DNA of 64,000 nucleotides from an uncultured Prevotellaceae bacterium (GCA_946404865.1 CAMJFC010000006.1:1-64000); one strand, 5' to 3'; positions 27,624 through 36,927 are shown, counted from the first letter of the stretch. Notes: a model not told the origin generated them from the sequence alone. Translations and numbers: made by a program.

Positions 27624-28488
27624 TATTCGCGCTTATATATTGATGAATACTCATGCTCATTCTCTCATAAATGTCTTTCAAGAGCGGGTCGTCGGCAATA
27701 AGACGGATTTGTGCGTCCATCACATTCTGGTCGTATCGCACGGCAGGTCCCGTCTGGGCTTTGCATGGCGACATCTGATGCACTTTCGCCGCCGTCTCGT
27801 CAATCAATGGCAACATCACATCAAACGGCAGGTCACCGCGTTGCAAAACTTGCTGTGCCAATGCATAACAGTGGTTGGTGAAATTGCATGCGAAGACGGC
27901 AGCGAGGTGTAAGTAACGTCGCCGGTCGGAATCGAGGTAGAATACGCTCGACGTAATGGAATCGGCCAGTGTTTTCAGTACTTGAGCGGTGTCTAAATCA
28001 CTCGCCTCCAAGAAACATGGGATGACCGAGAAATCAACCTGCCGCGCTTTAGAAAAGGTCTGCATGGGATAGAACACACCATAATGCGTGGCATAGCCAT
28101 CAAAACACGATATGGGCATACTGCCCGCCGTATGAACAAACACGGCACGGGAATTGACGGCACAAACCTGTGGGATGACCTGTGCGAGGGCGCTGTCTTT
28201 GACCGCAATGATGTAGATATCGGCATCAGGGGAGAGGCGGGACAGAGCCGAGATCGGCTCTGACTGGGATTGTGGCGAGGCATGCGCTGGATTCAGAACC
28301 GAGATCGGTTCTGATTGGGATTGCAGAGAGGCATGCGCTGTTTGGGATTGTGGAGAGAACTGCATAGCTAAGACTTCAGCCGACTCTTGGGTACGACTGA
28401 ATACTTGAATGATGCTATGGCCGGCATTCAAAAGAGCCCGTCCTAAATGCGTGGCTAAATTTCCGGCACCAATTAAGGTTATTTTCAT
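27616..28488 (-). CDS. Rossmann-fold DUF2520 protein with a repeat insertion
   Basis: It resembles NADP-binding oxidoreductases of the ProC/F420 type. The dinucleotide loop [10 protein letters not shown] lies at 7-16, and a DUF2520 C-terminal helical domain runs from about 150 to 285. Function is unknown. Between the first Rossmann strands and the DADIYIIAV strand it carries a low-complexity insertion of about 40 residues (roughly 49-83) built from 17-residue units with QSQSEPIS. These units come from a 51-bp palindromic DNA repeat, listed separately. The frame stays open through it, so the gene is probably still functional. It is the first gene of DUF2520-kdsC-maf. Confidence 0.85.
   Translation of the reverse strand: MKITLIGAGNLATHLGRALLNAGHSIIQVFSRTQESAEVLAMQFSPQSQTAHASLQSQSEPISVLNPAHASPQSQSEPISALSRLSPDADIYIIAVKDSALAQVIPQVCAVNSRAVFVHTAGSMPISCFDGYATHYGVFYPMQTFSKARQVDFSVIPCFLEASDLDTAQVLKTLADSITSSVFYLDSDRRRYLHLAAVFACNFTNHCYALAQQVLQRGDLPFDVMLPLIDETAAKVHQMSPCKAQTGPAVRYDQNVMDAQIRLIADDPLLKDIYERMSMSIHQYISANND
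28243..28345. repeat. 51-bp palindrome-bearing tandem repeat inside the DUF2520 gene
   Basis: Two units start at 28243 and 28294, exactly 51 bases (17 codons) apart, plus a partial third. Each has 9-bp inverted arms around GA: CAGAGCCGA/TCGGCTCTG in the first and CAGAACCGA/TCGGTTCTG in the second. The single difference is matched in both arms. A GCATGC also recurs per unit. Confidence 0.8.
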
Positions 28489-28569
28489 TTTGAGTATTAA
28501 AGATTAAGCCTAACGGCTGAGGAGGATTAAACGAACACGAACCGACCAAATATACTAAATGGGACGGAA

Positions 28570-28650
28570 AAGAGGAATCACTGGATGTGGGGCTGAGGAG
28601 AAGAGGAATCACCGGAAGCGTCGGCGGAGAAGAGAAATCATCGGAGGACC
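28570..28650. repeat. Short purine-rich tandem repeat
   Basis: AAGAGGAATCA or a one-base variant occurs at 28570, 28601 and 28630 with about 30 bases between copies. It runs from the intergenic gap into the 3' end of the nitroreductase gene. No role is apparent. Confidence 0.5.
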
Positions 28651-29156
28651 ACATTCTCCCATTTGAGGGATTCTTCATCGTGGGGAGGGGCATCGTGTGC
28701 AGGGATGCCGAAAGCAATGATGCAGAGGACACGGTCGGCCTCTTCAAGTCCGACGATGCCTTTCACCACATCTTCAGATTTCGTGCCGTCGGAGAGGTAA
28801 CGCTCACGTATCTGCACCCAGCAGGAAGCCACGCCCAAATCATGCGCCTGACATTGCATGGCGAAGGCGGCGATTGACCCGTCTTCAACCCAACAATCGT
28901 TGAGCAGAGGATTATCAGCGATCACGACAGCCAGTGGAGCGTGACGCAGGAAGGCGGCACCACTTTCCTTCGCGTCGGCCAGGCGCATCAGCAGTTCTTG
29001 ACTGTCCGCGACAACGAATCGCGTAGTATGTCTGTTGCGTGATGACGGAGCCAGCAGCGCCGCTTTCAGAATCGCCTCAACCGCCTCCGGCGATATCGTA
29101 TGATTCAGAAATTGCCGGCAACTTCTCCTGTTCATCATCAATGAAGAATAGTCCAT
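28638..29156 (-). CDS. Nitroreductase family protein
   Basis: A small FMN-dependent oxidoreductase of the NfsB/FRase type, 172 aa. The N-terminal RRSCRQF (about residues 9-15) and ALLAPSSRNRHTTRF (near 33) bind FMN phosphate. AFAMQCQAHDLGVASCWVQIRER near 104-126 forms the dimer core, and IIAFGIPA lies near 149. The substrate cannot be predicted. I chose ATG at 29156 (MDYSSL); the open frame begins two codons earlier with GTG. The last bases contain the third unit of a purine-rich repeat. Confidence 0.88.
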   Translation of the reverse strand: MDYSSLMMNRRSCRQFLNHTISPEAVEAILKAALLAPSSRNRHTTRFVVADSQELLMRLADAKESGAAFLRHAPLAVVIADNPLLNDCWVEDGSIAAFAMQCQAHDLGVASCWVQIRERYLSDGTKSEDVVKGIVGLEEADRVLCIIAFGIPAHDAPPHDEESLKWENVVLR

Positions 29157-29172
29157 AACCACAATTTTTATG

Positions 29173-29180
29173 CAAACTTA
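29173..29180 (-). promoter_or_regulatory. -7 promoter element of the nitroreductase gene
   Basis: The minus strand reads TAAGTTTG, an exact TAnnTTTG match, 16 bases before the ATG at 29156. Confidence 0.5.
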
Positions 29181-29224
29181 CTCAAAAAAAATGAAAAGGA
29201 ATCGTTTTTCAAGAAAAAAATCAT

Positions 29225-29232
29225 TATTTTTG
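29225..29232 (+). promoter_or_regulatory. -7 promoter element of the GNAT-like gene
   Basis: TATTTTTG matches TAnnTTTG 20 bases before the ATG at 29253. It sits in an AT-rich stretch and has no clear -33 element, so it is weaker evidence. Confidence 0.35.
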
Positions 29233-29252
29233 TGGCGCAAAATCTGATTATC

Positions 29253-30230
29253 ATGTCTAACGTACGCATCATCACCAAGAGCACTGAGCTTCCTGAGATG
29301 GACTGCAGGGATTATTTCCACAGCACGGATTTGTTCAAAATCCTTGAACAGACGCCCGGCTGCAGTCCTTATATGGTGGTGGTGACCGATGAACAAGACC
29401 GCATCGTCGCACATCTGTTAGCCATGATCAACCGTCGCGGTTCGTGGATTCCACCTTATTTATATTCGGCAGGGCGCGTTTATGGTGAAGGTCAATATGA
29501 GACAGAAGACGCCTCGGAGATTGCCCGTTTGTTTGAACTGATGTTGGAAGCCATCACGAAGAAATTCCGCCGCCGTCTGTGCCTGTATTTCGAGTTCAGT
29601 AACATCAGTAAGAAGATGTTCGGTTACAAGTCATTTCGGAAGTTTTCCTATTTCCCCGTGCGCTGGATGCAGATACACAACTCCCTTCACGACAAGTCGC
29701 CTTCAGAGCGTTTGCCCGAGAAGTTGCGCAACCGAATCGCCAATACATACGAATCAGGTGTAACGACCGGGGAGGCAGAGAGCAAAGAAGATGTCTCCGA
29801 GTTTTACAAGATGCTGAAAAACTTCTACCGTTTCAAATTTCAGCGTTTCATCCCTAAGAAATCCTTTTTTGAATCATTCAACGAAGACGGTCGTCATAAG
29901 ATATTCATCACCCGCTATAAGAAATGGGTGATAGGCGGTTGCGCCGTGGTCTATACGAAAGGTAATGCCTATCTCTGGTATCTGGCCTCGAAGCGTAAAT
30001 CCTTCCCCATGCAACACCCCAATCTGATGACGGTGTGGCATGCCATGGACTATTCCTACAACCACGGTTACCACCACATCTATTTTATGAATGTTGGACT
30101 ACCCTTCCGTAAGAATCCCCAACGAGAGTTCATCCTCCGTTTCCAGGGCAAGCCCGCGAGTACCTACCGCTGGTTCCGCTGCTCGTTTAAGTGGTTGAAC
30201 AAAGTCTTGAACTGGATTTATCGCGAGTAA
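29253..30230 (+). CDS. GNAT/FemAB-like acyltransferase, function unknown
   Basis: A 325-aa cytoplasmic protein resembling the FemAB/BioF2-like acyltransferase group conserved in Bacteroidales. The N-terminal half has a beta strand and loop (PYMVVVTDEQDRIVAHLL). The C-terminal GNAT-like half has WVIGGCAVVYTKGNAYLWYLAS followed by HAMDYSYNHGYHHIYFMNVG, the usual place of a helix and strand after acyl-CoA or tRNA-ester binding. The tail RFQGKPASTYRWFR is basic. Substrate unknown. I chose ATG at 29253 because the frame upstream begins with GTG inside the promoter. It is followed by a separately started TonB receptor gene. Confidence 0.7.
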   Translation: MSNVRIITKSTELPEMDCRDYFHSTDLFKILEQTPGCSPYMVVVTDEQDRIVAHLLAMINRRGSWIPPYLYSAGRVYGEGQYETEDASEIARLFELMLEAITKKFRRRLCLYFEFSNISKKMFGYKSFRKFSYFPVRWMQIHNSLHDKSPSERLPEKLRNRIANTYESGVTTGEAESKEDVSEFYKMLKNFYRFKFQRFIPKKSFFESFNEDGRHKIFITRYKKWVIGGCAVVYTKGNAYLWYLASKRKSFPMQHPNLMTVWHAMDYSYNHGYHHIYFMNVGLPFRKNPQREFILRFQGKPASTYRWFRCSFKWLNKVLNWIYRE

Positions 30231-30332
30231 AACCCGTTTTACCGAGATACGATGTGACCAAAAAGGCAAGCACAAGCGAAACTTGAAATCCCTCCGATAC
30301 AATAAAGGTAGAGAAAATCCGTTATTTTTCTG

Positions 30333-32735
30333 ATGAAAATAAGAGTTTTTCTATTCTTCCTGCTTCTTTCGACGTTGTCCGCCCTCAAAGTACAGGCTCA
30401 ATCATTCACCCTGCATGGCAAGGTGATGGACCAGAACATGAGCCCCATTGAATTGGTGACCGTAGCAGCCACCAGTCAAGGCAAGGTGACCTTCACCGAT
30501 TTAAAAGGTGAATTTTCAATGACGTTGCAATCAGCAGACAGTGTGCCCATTCGTTTTTCGATGATTGGGTATAAGACGAAATACCGTCTTCTTCACCGCC
30601 CCAAAGGCAAGCAGACGCTTCAGATACAGTTGTATGAGTCGGAAGAAGAGATGGCAGAGGTGACCGTCATGGGAGAGCGCCGTCAGACCGGTCAGAATCA
30701 GGAATTGAAGATAGAAGACGCCAAGACCGCCCCCTCGGCCTCGGGCAATGCCATAGAATCGCTCATTCAATCGCAAGCCGGCGTGAGCAGTCATGATGAG
30801 ATGTCCTCACAATACAACGTGCGTGGAGGCAGTTTCGACGAGAACAGTGCTTACATCAACCAAGTAGAGGTGTTCCGTCCTTTCTTGGTTCGGAGCGGTC
30901 AGCAAGAAGGTCTCTCCATCATCAACCCCGACATGGTGGACCGCATCAGTTTTTCTACCGGCGGTTTTGAAGCAAAGTACGGCGACAAGATGTCATCGGC
31001 CTTGGACATCACCTATAAGCGTTTAGAGCCCCAAGGAACGAAAAAGACGGTTGCAGAGGGTAGTCTGACAGCCAGTCTCTTGGGTGGTGGTGCCTATATT
31101 GGTTTTGGCACCAAAAAGTTATCGTGGTTGAACAGCATCCGTTACAAGACCAACCGCTACTTGTTAGGCTCTTTGGAAACAAAAGGCGAGTATAACCCCA
31201 ACTTTTTGGATTTTCAGACTTATCTGAGTTACCGCCCGAACAAGCGTTGGACCATTGACTTCATCGGCAACATCAGTGAGAACCATTACAATTTCACGCC
31301 CGAAGACCGAGAGACCAAATTTGGCACGATGGAGAACGTCAAGTCGTTCCGCGTATATTTTGACGGACACGAAAAAGATATTTTCCGCACCTTTTTCGGC
31401 ACCCTCAACATCACCCGCCATCTGACCGACAACACCTCCGTGTCGCTCATCGGTTCCGCCTTCTACACCAAGGAGCAGGAGCGCTACGACATACAAGGCC
31501 AATATTGGTTGACTCAGACAGAGACGAGCGAGAATTTAGGTGTCGGCAGTTACATGGAACATACACGTAACTATTTAGAAGCCAACGTGGAGAACATCAA
31601 ACTCATCCTGAACCACAAGGCTGGGCGCCACCAGATCAGTGCCGGTCTGTCGTATAAGATAGAGCATATCAAGGAAAACAGCCGCGAGTATGAGATGCGC
31701 GACTCCGCAGGATATACCGTGCCCCACACTGGCAGGGACCTGAATATGATATACACCTTGAGTGCGCGTAATGAGCTGAAGGCCAACCGATTTGAAGCCT
31801 ATATCCAAGACACCTATAAGTTTTCGAGTCCTGGAGAGCATGCGTTTTTCACATTGAATTACGGCATTCGTTTTTCGCATTGGAATTACAACAAAGAAAG
31901 TATCGTAAGTCCGCGAGCCTCGTTGAGCATTGTGCCCGCCTTCAACAACGACATCACCTTCCGTCTGGCCGCAGGTTTGTATTATCAGGCCCCATTCTAC
32001 AAGGAGTTGCGTGACACCAGTACCGTGAACGGTATCACCTATGCCACGCTCAACTCTCAGATTAAGAGTCAGCGTTCCATCCACATCATCGGTGCATTCG
32101 ACTATCGTTTCAAGATGGCCTCACGGTCGTTCAAGTTCTCCGCCGAAGCCTATTATAAGATTCTTTCCAACCTTGTGCCCTACAGTGTCAACAACGTGAA
32201 GGTCGTGTATTACGGTCAGAATGAGGCATCAGGTCATGCCATGGGCCTCGACTTAAAACTCTATGGCGAGTTTGTTCCCGGCACCGATTCCTGGTTGAGT
32301 TTGTCGCTGATGAACACCCGCATGAAACTGAACGGGGTGAGCATCCCGCTGCCCACCGACCAACGTTATGGCATCAATTTATTTTTCACCGACTATTTCC
32401 CCGGTACGACCCGATGGAAGATGTCGCTCAAACTTGTATATGCCGACGGTCTCCCCTTCTCCACCCCACACAGAGGGCTTGAGAACAATTCATTCCGTGC
32501 CCCCGCTTATAAGCGTGCCGACATCGGCATGAGTTTCCGTGCTTTAGACAACGAGAAGCGTGAAAAGCACCTGTGGCTGAAGAACATTTGGATTGGTGTT
32601 GACTGCCTAAACCTGTTCGGCATTAACAATGTCAACAGCTATTATTGGATTACGGATGTGAGCAATCAGCAGTATGCGGTGCCCAACTATCTGACGGGCA
32701 GACAGATTAACGCCCGTGTCCAGTTAGAGTTTTAG
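30333..32735 (+). CDS. TonB-dependent outer-membrane receptor with carboxypeptidase-like N domain
   Basis: An 800-aa outer-membrane transporter. A signal peptide ends near residue 23 (VQAQ). A CarboxypepD_reg-like beta-sandwich (24-105) precedes a plug domain (about 115-235), and the rest is a beta-barrel ending in an aromatic-free LEF terminus (VQLEF). No SusD partner or lipoprotein adjoins, so it is unlikely to be a glycan SusC. Such stand-alone receptors in Bacteroidales import metal complexes, peptides or unknown ligands. The ligand cannot be assigned. Confidence 0.88.
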   Translation: MKIRVFLFFLLLSTLSALKVQAQSFTLHGKVMDQNMSPIELVTVAATSQGKVTFTDLKGEFSMTLQSADSVPIRFSMIGYKTKYRLLHRPKGKQTLQIQLYESEEEMAEVTVMGERRQTGQNQELKIEDAKTAPSASGNAIESLIQSQAGVSSHDEMSSQYNVRGGSFDENSAYINQVEVFRPFLVRSGQQEGLSIINPDMVDRISFSTGGFEAKYGDKMSSALDITYKRLEPQGTKKTVAEGSLTASLLGGGAYIGFGTKKLSWLNSIRYKTNRYLLGSLETKGEYNPNFLDFQTYLSYRPNKRWTIDFIGNISENHYNFTPEDRETKFGTMENVKSFRVYFDGHEKDIFRTFFGTLNITRHLTDNTSVSLIGSAFYTKEQERYDIQGQYWLTQTETSENLGVGSYMEHTRNYLEANVENIKLILNHKAGRHQISAGLSYKIEHIKENSREYEMRDSAGYTVPHTGRDLNMIYTLSARNELKANRFEAYIQDTYKFSSPGEHAFFTLNYGIRFSHWNYNKESIVSPRASLSIVPAFNNDITFRLAAGLYYQAPFYKELRDTSTVNGITYATLNSQIKSQRSIHIIGAFDYRFKMASRSFKFSAEAYYKILSNLVPYSVNNVKVVYYGQNEASGHAMGLDLKLYGEFVPGTDSWLSLSLMNTRMKLNGVSIPLPTDQRYGINLFFTDYFPGTTRWKMSLKLVYADGLPFSTPHRGLENNSFRAPAYKRADIGMSFRALDNEKREKHLWLKNIWIGVDCLNLFGINNVNSYYWITDVSNQQYAVPNYLTGRQINARVQLEF

Positions 32736-32788
32736 AAAAAATAACAATTATTTTTCATGAAAAAGCCATATATATCAATATAAATCAG

Positions 32789-32796
32789 TAACTTTG
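32789..32796 (+). promoter_or_regulatory. -7 promoter element of the methylmalonyl-CoA operon
   Basis: TAACTTTG, an exact match, lies 32 bases before the epimerase start codon. Confidence 0.5.
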
Positions 32797-32828
32797 CACC
32801 TTGTTAATCAATAGTTAATTATAACATT

Positions 32829-33233
32829 ATGAAAATTTCACACATTGAGCATTTAGGTATTGCAGTGCAGAGCATAGAAGAAGCCCTGCCCTATTTCAAG
32901 GAAGTCTTAGGTTTGGAATGCTACGCCGTAGAGGTAGTAGAGGACCAGAAAGTGAAAACCGCTTTTCTGAAATGCGGTGAGGTGAAGTTAGAGCTTCTTG
33001 AGCCGACATCACCCGAGAGCACCATTCAGAAATGGCTCGACAAAGGCAACAAGGGTGTTCATCACGTAGCGTTCTGCATTGAAGACGGTGTAGCCAATGC
33101 GCTGGCCGAATGCGACGGCAAGGGCATTCGTCTGATTGACAAAGCTCCTCGCAAGGGTGCTGAGAATCTGAATATCGCCTTTTTACATCCGAAATCGACC
33201 TGCGGCATTCTTACAGAGCTTTGCGAGCACTAA
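32829..33233 (+). CDS. mce: Methylmalonyl-CoA epimerase
   Basis: A VOC-fold metalloenzyme that interconverts (R)- and (S)-methylmalonyl-CoA on the succinate-propionate route. The first metal-binding motif HLGIAV is at residues 8-13, HHVAFCIED lies near 78-86, and the terminal ELCEH supplies a ligand Glu. The 134 aa are standard. It is the first gene of mce, carboxyltransferase, OadG-like ORF and biotin carrier, all on one strand. Confidence 0.94.
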   Translation: MKISHIEHLGIAVQSIEEALPYFKEVLGLECYAVEVVEDQKVKTAFLKCGEVKLELLEPTSPESTIQKWLDKGNKGVHHVAFCIEDGVANALAECDGKGIRLIDKAPRKGAENLNIAFLHPKSTCGILTELCEH

Positions 33234-33267
33234 CATTTGGATATTATCATCACATTTTTAAGAAATA

Positions 33268-34833
33268 ATGAGCAAACAATTAGAAAAGATCAAGGAGCTG
33301 ATAGCGAAACGTGAAAAAGCTCGTCTGGGTGGTGGCGAAAAGGCCATCGAGAAACAACATGCCCGCGGCAAATATACCGCCCGTGAACGTATTGACATGC
33401 TTCTTGATGAAGGCAGTTTTGAAGAATTTGACATGTTCAAGCTCCACCGTTGCACCAACTTCGGCATGGAGAAGAAACAATATCTGGGCGACGGTGTCGT
33501 AGCCGGTTCCGGAACCATTGACGGTCGTCTGGTTTATATCTTCGCTCAGGACTTCACCGTCAACGGCGGTTCGCTGTCAGAGACGATGGCAGAGAAGATC
33601 TGCAAGGTGATGGACATGGGTATGAAGATGGGAGCTCCCGTCATCGGCATCAATGACTCGGGTGGTGCCCGTATTCAGGAAGGCATCAACGCCCTTGGCG
33701 GTTATGCAGAGATTTTTGAGCGCAACATCTTGGCATCAGGTGTGATACCTCAGATTTCAGGTATCTTCGGTCCTTGTGCCGGTGGTGCAGTGTATTCTCC
33801 CGCTTTGACCGACTTCACCCTGATGATGGAGAACACCTCATACATGTTCCTTACAGGTCCGAAAGTGGTCAAGACCGTTACCGGCGAGGACATCGACCAG
33901 GAGCACTTAGGTGGTGCCAGCGTGCACTCCACGAAGAGTGGTGTGACCCATTTCACCGCCGCCACCGAAGAAGAGGCTTTGGAGATGATTAAGACCTTGC
34001 TGAGTTACATTCCCTCGAACAACATGGAAGAGGCACCCCGCAAGGAATGCACCGACCCCATCGACCGTATGGACGACTCGCTGAACGAGATACTTCCCGA
34101 CGACCCCAACAAGGCATACGACATGTACAAGGTGATTTCAGCCATCACCGACAACGGCGAGTTCTTTGAGGTTCAGCCTAAGTTCGCCAAGAACATCATC
34201 GTTGGTTTTGCCCGTTTCAACGGTCAGAGCGTAGGTATCGTTGCTAACCAGCCGTCATGCTATGCCGGTGTGCTCGATGTAAATGCCAGCCGCAAGGGCG
34301 CTCGTTTCGTCCGTTTCTGCGATGCTTTCAACATTCCTATCGTGAGCTTGGTGGATGTGCCCGGATTCCTCCCCGGAACAGGTCAGGAATACAATGCTGT
34401 GATTCTGCACGGCGCCCAGTTGCTGTACGCTTACGGCGAGGCTACTGTGCCCAAGGTGACCATTACTCTGCGCAAGAGCTATGGCGGCAGTCACATTGTG
34501 ATGGGTTGCAAGCAGTTGCACACCGACTTGAACTATGCATGGCCCAACGCCGAGATTGCTGTGATGGGCGCTTCAGGTGCCGTAGCCGTTCTTTACGCGA
34601 AAGAGGCTAAAGCAAAGAAAGAAGCAGGCGAAGACGCCAAAGCATACATTGCAGAGAAAGAGGAAGAATACAGCGACCTCTTTGCCAACCCCTATCAGGC
34701 AGCGAAGTATGGCTATATTGACGATGTGATTGAGCCGCGCAACACCCGTTTCCGCATTTGTCGCGCTCTGGCCCAGTTGCAGACTAAGCGTGATTCCCTG
34801 CCCGCCAAGAAGCACGGAAATATCCCCATGTAA
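33268..34833 (+). CDS. mmdA: Acyl-CoA carboxyltransferase / methylmalonyl-CoA decarboxylase alpha subunit
   Basis: A two-domain crotonase-fold carboxyltransferase that moves CO2 between biotin and methylmalonyl-/propionyl-CoA. N-terminal domain: RLGGGEKAIEKQHARGKYTAR region, then NDSGGARIQEG and the oxyanion glycines of GPCAGGAVYSPAL near 170. C-terminal domain: DVPGFLPGTGQEY near 363-375 and YGGSHIVMG near 404. At 521 aa it is full length. With an epimerase before it and a biotin carrier after it, it fits decarboxylation of methylmalonyl-CoA or transcarboxylation to form propionate. It could equally work as a propionyl-CoA carboxylase with a biotin carboxylase encoded elsewhere. Confidence 0.92.
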   Translation: MSKQLEKIKELIAKREKARLGGGEKAIEKQHARGKYTARERIDMLLDEGSFEEFDMFKLHRCTNFGMEKKQYLGDGVVAGSGTIDGRLVYIFAQDFTVNGGSLSETMAEKICKVMDMGMKMGAPVIGINDSGGARIQEGINALGGYAEIFERNILASGVIPQISGIFGPCAGGAVYSPALTDFTLMMENTSYMFLTGPKVVKTVTGEDIDQEHLGGASVHSTKSGVTHFTAATEEEALEMIKTLLSYIPSNNMEEAPRKECTDPIDRMDDSLNEILPDDPNKAYDMYKVISAITDNGEFFEVQPKFAKNIIVGFARFNGQSVGIVANQPSCYAGVLDVNASRKGARFVRFCDAFNIPIVSLVDVPGFLPGTGQEYNAVILHGAQLLYAYGEATVPKVTITLRKSYGGSHIVMGCKQLHTDLNYAWPNAEIAVMGASGAVAVLYAKEAKAKKEAGEDAKAYIAEKEEEYSDLFANPYQAAKYGYIDDVIEPRNTRFRICRALAQLQTKRDSLPAKKHGNIPM

Positions 34834-34845
34834 TCCCTCACGACG

Positions 34846-35001
34846 ATGGCAAAAACGAATGAAGTGTATGCAGCCATAGCCATGGCCCTGCACGAATATC
34901 AAGGCAACAATGTACACGACAAGGAAGCCGGTATCATCACGATTCGCCAGCATCATACAGAATGGAACGGTCATTCTTTGATGATGACCTTACATCCTTA
35001 G
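34846..35001 (+). CDS. Small OadG-like C-terminal ORF
   Basis: A 51-aa ORF (starts MAKTNEVYAAIAMAL, ends MTLHP) between the carboxyltransferase and biotin-carrier genes, 12 bases after the former. AAIAMALHEYQGNNVHDKEAGIITI-type sequence resembles the cytoplasmic end of gamma (OadG) subunits of sodium-pumping decarboxylases, which sits at this place in related operons. The N-terminal membrane helix of OadG is missing, so a membrane role is doubtful. It has the right strand, spacing and local resemblance for a real gene, but the homology is by eye only. Confidence 0.6.
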   Translation: MAKTNEVYAAIAMALHEYQGNNVHDKEAGIITIRQHHTEWNGHSLMMTLHP

Positions 35002-35025
35002 TCTCAATCCTAAAAAACATCAATC

Positions 35026-35457
35026 ATGAAAGAATATAAATATACGATCAATGGCACGAAATATGAAGTAGCCATTGGCGATATTGTAGATAACATAGCC
35101 ACGGTGTGTGTCAACGGCGAGGAATACCGGGTGGAAATGGAACCAGAAGCCGAGCCCGAGAAGAAGAAGGTCGTGGTACGTCCTGTGGCTCAGCAAGCAG
35201 CAGCCCCGTCAGACGCTCCCGCCTCAGCCGGTCCTGTGAACACCAACAACGCCATGAAGGCTCCGCTTCCCGGAGTCGTTACCGACATCAAGGTAGCCGT
35301 AGGCGATGAGGTGAAAGCCGGTGATGTGGTTGTGGTGTTGGAAGCCATGAAGATGGCCAACAACCTTGAGGCCGAGAAGTCGGGCAAAGTGACCGCCGTC
35401 TTGGTACAAGTTGGAGCCAGCGTGATGGAAGACACCCCACTGGTTGTAATCGAGTAA
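35026..35457 (+). CDS. mmdC: Biotin carboxyl carrier protein
   Basis: A 143-aa biotin/lipoyl-domain protein, the carboxybiotin arm of the carboxyltransferase. An N-terminal beta segment (residues 1-45) is followed by an Ala/Pro-rich flexible linker (about 55-80). A C-terminal biotinyl domain has biotinylated Lys in EAMKMANN near residue 107. It is the last gene of the operon; a strong terminator follows. No sodium-pumping beta subunit comes after it. Confidence 0.93.
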   Translation: MKEYKYTINGTKYEVAIGDIVDNIATVCVNGEEYRVEMEPEAEPEKKKVVVRPVAQQAAAPSDAPASAGPVNTNNAMKAPLPGVVTDIKVAVGDEVKAGDVVVVLEAMKMANNLEAEKSGKVTAVLVQVGASVMEDTPLVVIE

Positions 35458-35473
35458 TATCGCACAACATGCA

Positions 35474-35516
35474 TAAAAAAGAGATGCTGCAGTTCGGCTG
35501 CAGCATCTCTTTTTTA
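35474..35516. terminator. Terminator between the biotin-carrier operon and panD
   Basis: A perfect 12-bp stem (35481-35492 with 35498-35509) with loop TTCGG is flanked by an A run on the left and a T run on the right, so it can serve both converging genes. Confidence 0.85.
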
Positions 35517-35535
35517 TGGTTTTATGGTTTCGCCA

Positions 35536-35883
35536 TTATTTCTCGATGCGGTTGTTTTTCGGGAAGACCACCGTAGGCTTGTAATTCCTTGCCTCTTCGA
35601 AATCCATCAAAGCATAAGAAATGATAATGATGGTATCGCCCACCTCGCATTTTCTCGCAGCAGCGCCATTGAGGCAGATACATCCAGAGCCGCGTTCCCC
35701 TTTAATAATATAGGTTTCCAACCGCTCTCCGTTATTATTGTTGACGATTTCCACTTTCTCGCCCGCTATCATATTGGCGGCATCCATCAAATCCTCGTCA
35801 ATGGTGATGCTACCCATATATTTCAAGTTGGCCTCGGTGACTTCGACACAATGCAACTTCGATTTTAAGACTTCTATCATCAT
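35536..35883 (-). CDS. panD: Aspartate 1-decarboxylase precursor
   Basis: A pyruvoyl enzyme that makes beta-alanine from aspartate for pantothenate. The self-cleavage Gly-Ser is in YMGSITID near residues 23-30; the new N-terminal Ser becomes the pyruvoyl group. [12 protein letters not shown] near 72-83 is conserved. The 115 aa are standard. It lies 49 bases after panC on the same strand, so one operon supplies both precursors of the last step. Confidence 0.95.
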   Translation of the reverse strand: MMIEVLKSKLHCVEVTEANLKYMGSITIDEDLMDAANMIAGEKVEIVNNNNGERLETYIIKGERGSGCICLNGAAARKCEVGDTIIIISYALMDFEEARNYKPTVVFPKNNRIEK

Positions 35884-35932
35884 AGCTTTAAATGTATTCT
35901 AAATATCCTGTTAATATCATCGGGTGAAACCC

Positions 35933-36790
35933 TTAATTCTCTTTATACTTAATATGGTCAATCAATCTGATCGGAGTCTTACCGCAATAGACCGTGATGC
36001 ATCCGACCACATAGTCAGAATCTTCCCAAGCGGCGACATCTTGTAGAGAATTGCCATCCACGATAGCAAAGTATTCCACTTCCAGTCCGTCAACTTGATT
36101 GATTTGACTGACCACCCAATCGTGCGTCTGTTGCACCGTATGGTCTTCCGCATATTTCACGCTCTCTTTCAAAGCCTTATAGATGGCAGGAGCGATTGCC
36201 CTCTCATCCGGAGCGAGCAATGTGTTTCTGCTGCTTTTAGCGAGTCCGTCGTCTTCTCTGACAATGGGGCACTCAACGATATTCACTTGCAACTCCAGCG
36301 CTCTGACCATACATTTCACGACAGCAATCTGCTGCCAGTCTTTCTCGCCGAAATATGCCCTTTTGGGTCTGACAATATAAAACAGTCTGCTGACCACCTG
36401 ACACACGCCATTGAAGTGCCCCGGACGGTGCGCACCCTCCATGACTGTGGAAACGGGAGGATATTCAAATTGACGAGTGTCGGGTTGCGGATACATCTCC
36501 TCTACCGAAGGAGCGAAGACATAGTCAGCCCCCACCTTTTCAAGCAGTTGGCAATCAGCCTCAAGTGTTCTGGGATAATTTTTTAAATCGTTTTTGTCGT
36601 TAAACTGAGTAGGATTGACAAAAACCGACACAACTGTGATGTCGTTTTGTTCCACTGATTTTCTCACCAATGAGGCATGTCCCTCGTGCAAGGCACCCAT
36701 AGTAGGCACGAGTCCCACTGTTTTGCCTTTCTTTCTGTCGTCGAACAACTGGTTTTGCAGCTCAACAATTGTATAGAAAACTTTCATCAT
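35933..36790 (-). CDS. panC: Pantothenate synthetase (pantoate-beta-alanine ligase)
   Basis: It joins pantoate and beta-alanine with ATP. The HIGH-like motif [12 protein letters not shown] lies near residues 32-43, FVNPTQF near 57-63, and the KMSK-like segment KSSRNTLL near 185-192. The length of 285 aa is normal. Transcribed with panD and divergent from the glycogen-synthase-like gene. Confidence 0.95.
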   Translation of the reverse strand: MMKVFYTIVELQNQLFDDRKKGKTVGLVPTMGALHEGHASLVRKSVEQNDITVVSVFVNPTQFNDKNDLKNYPRTLEADCQLLEKVGADYVFAPSVEEMYPQPDTRQFEYPPVSTVMEGAHRPGHFNGVCQVVSRLFYIVRPKRAYFGEKDWQQIAVVKCMVRALELQVNIVECPIVREDDGLAKSSRNTLLAPDERAIAPAIYKALKESVKYAEDHTVQQTHDWVVSQINQVDGLEVEYFAIVDGNSLQDVAAWEDSDYVVGCITVYCGKTPIRLIDHIKYKEN

Positions 36791-36919
36791 CTATTATTTT
36801 GCGTGCAAAATAACAACATTTTTCTTAAATAAGAAAGAATTATGCTAAAAATATCGGCCAAAAAGGGGTTAAAACTCTAAAATAAGCAAAAATAACATAC
36901 AAAATTGAATAATTTTTCG

Positions 36920-36927
36920 TAACTTTG
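36920..36927 (+). promoter_or_regulatory. -7 promoter element of the glycogen-synthase-like gene
   Basis: TAACTTTG, an exact match, lies 59 bases before the start codon at 36987. Confidence 0.5.

Noticed and set aside
36800..36811. panC promoter (TTATTTTG-like)
   Set aside because: It is one base off the TAnnTTTG consensus with no -33 match, in an AT-rich gap, so I did not list it.
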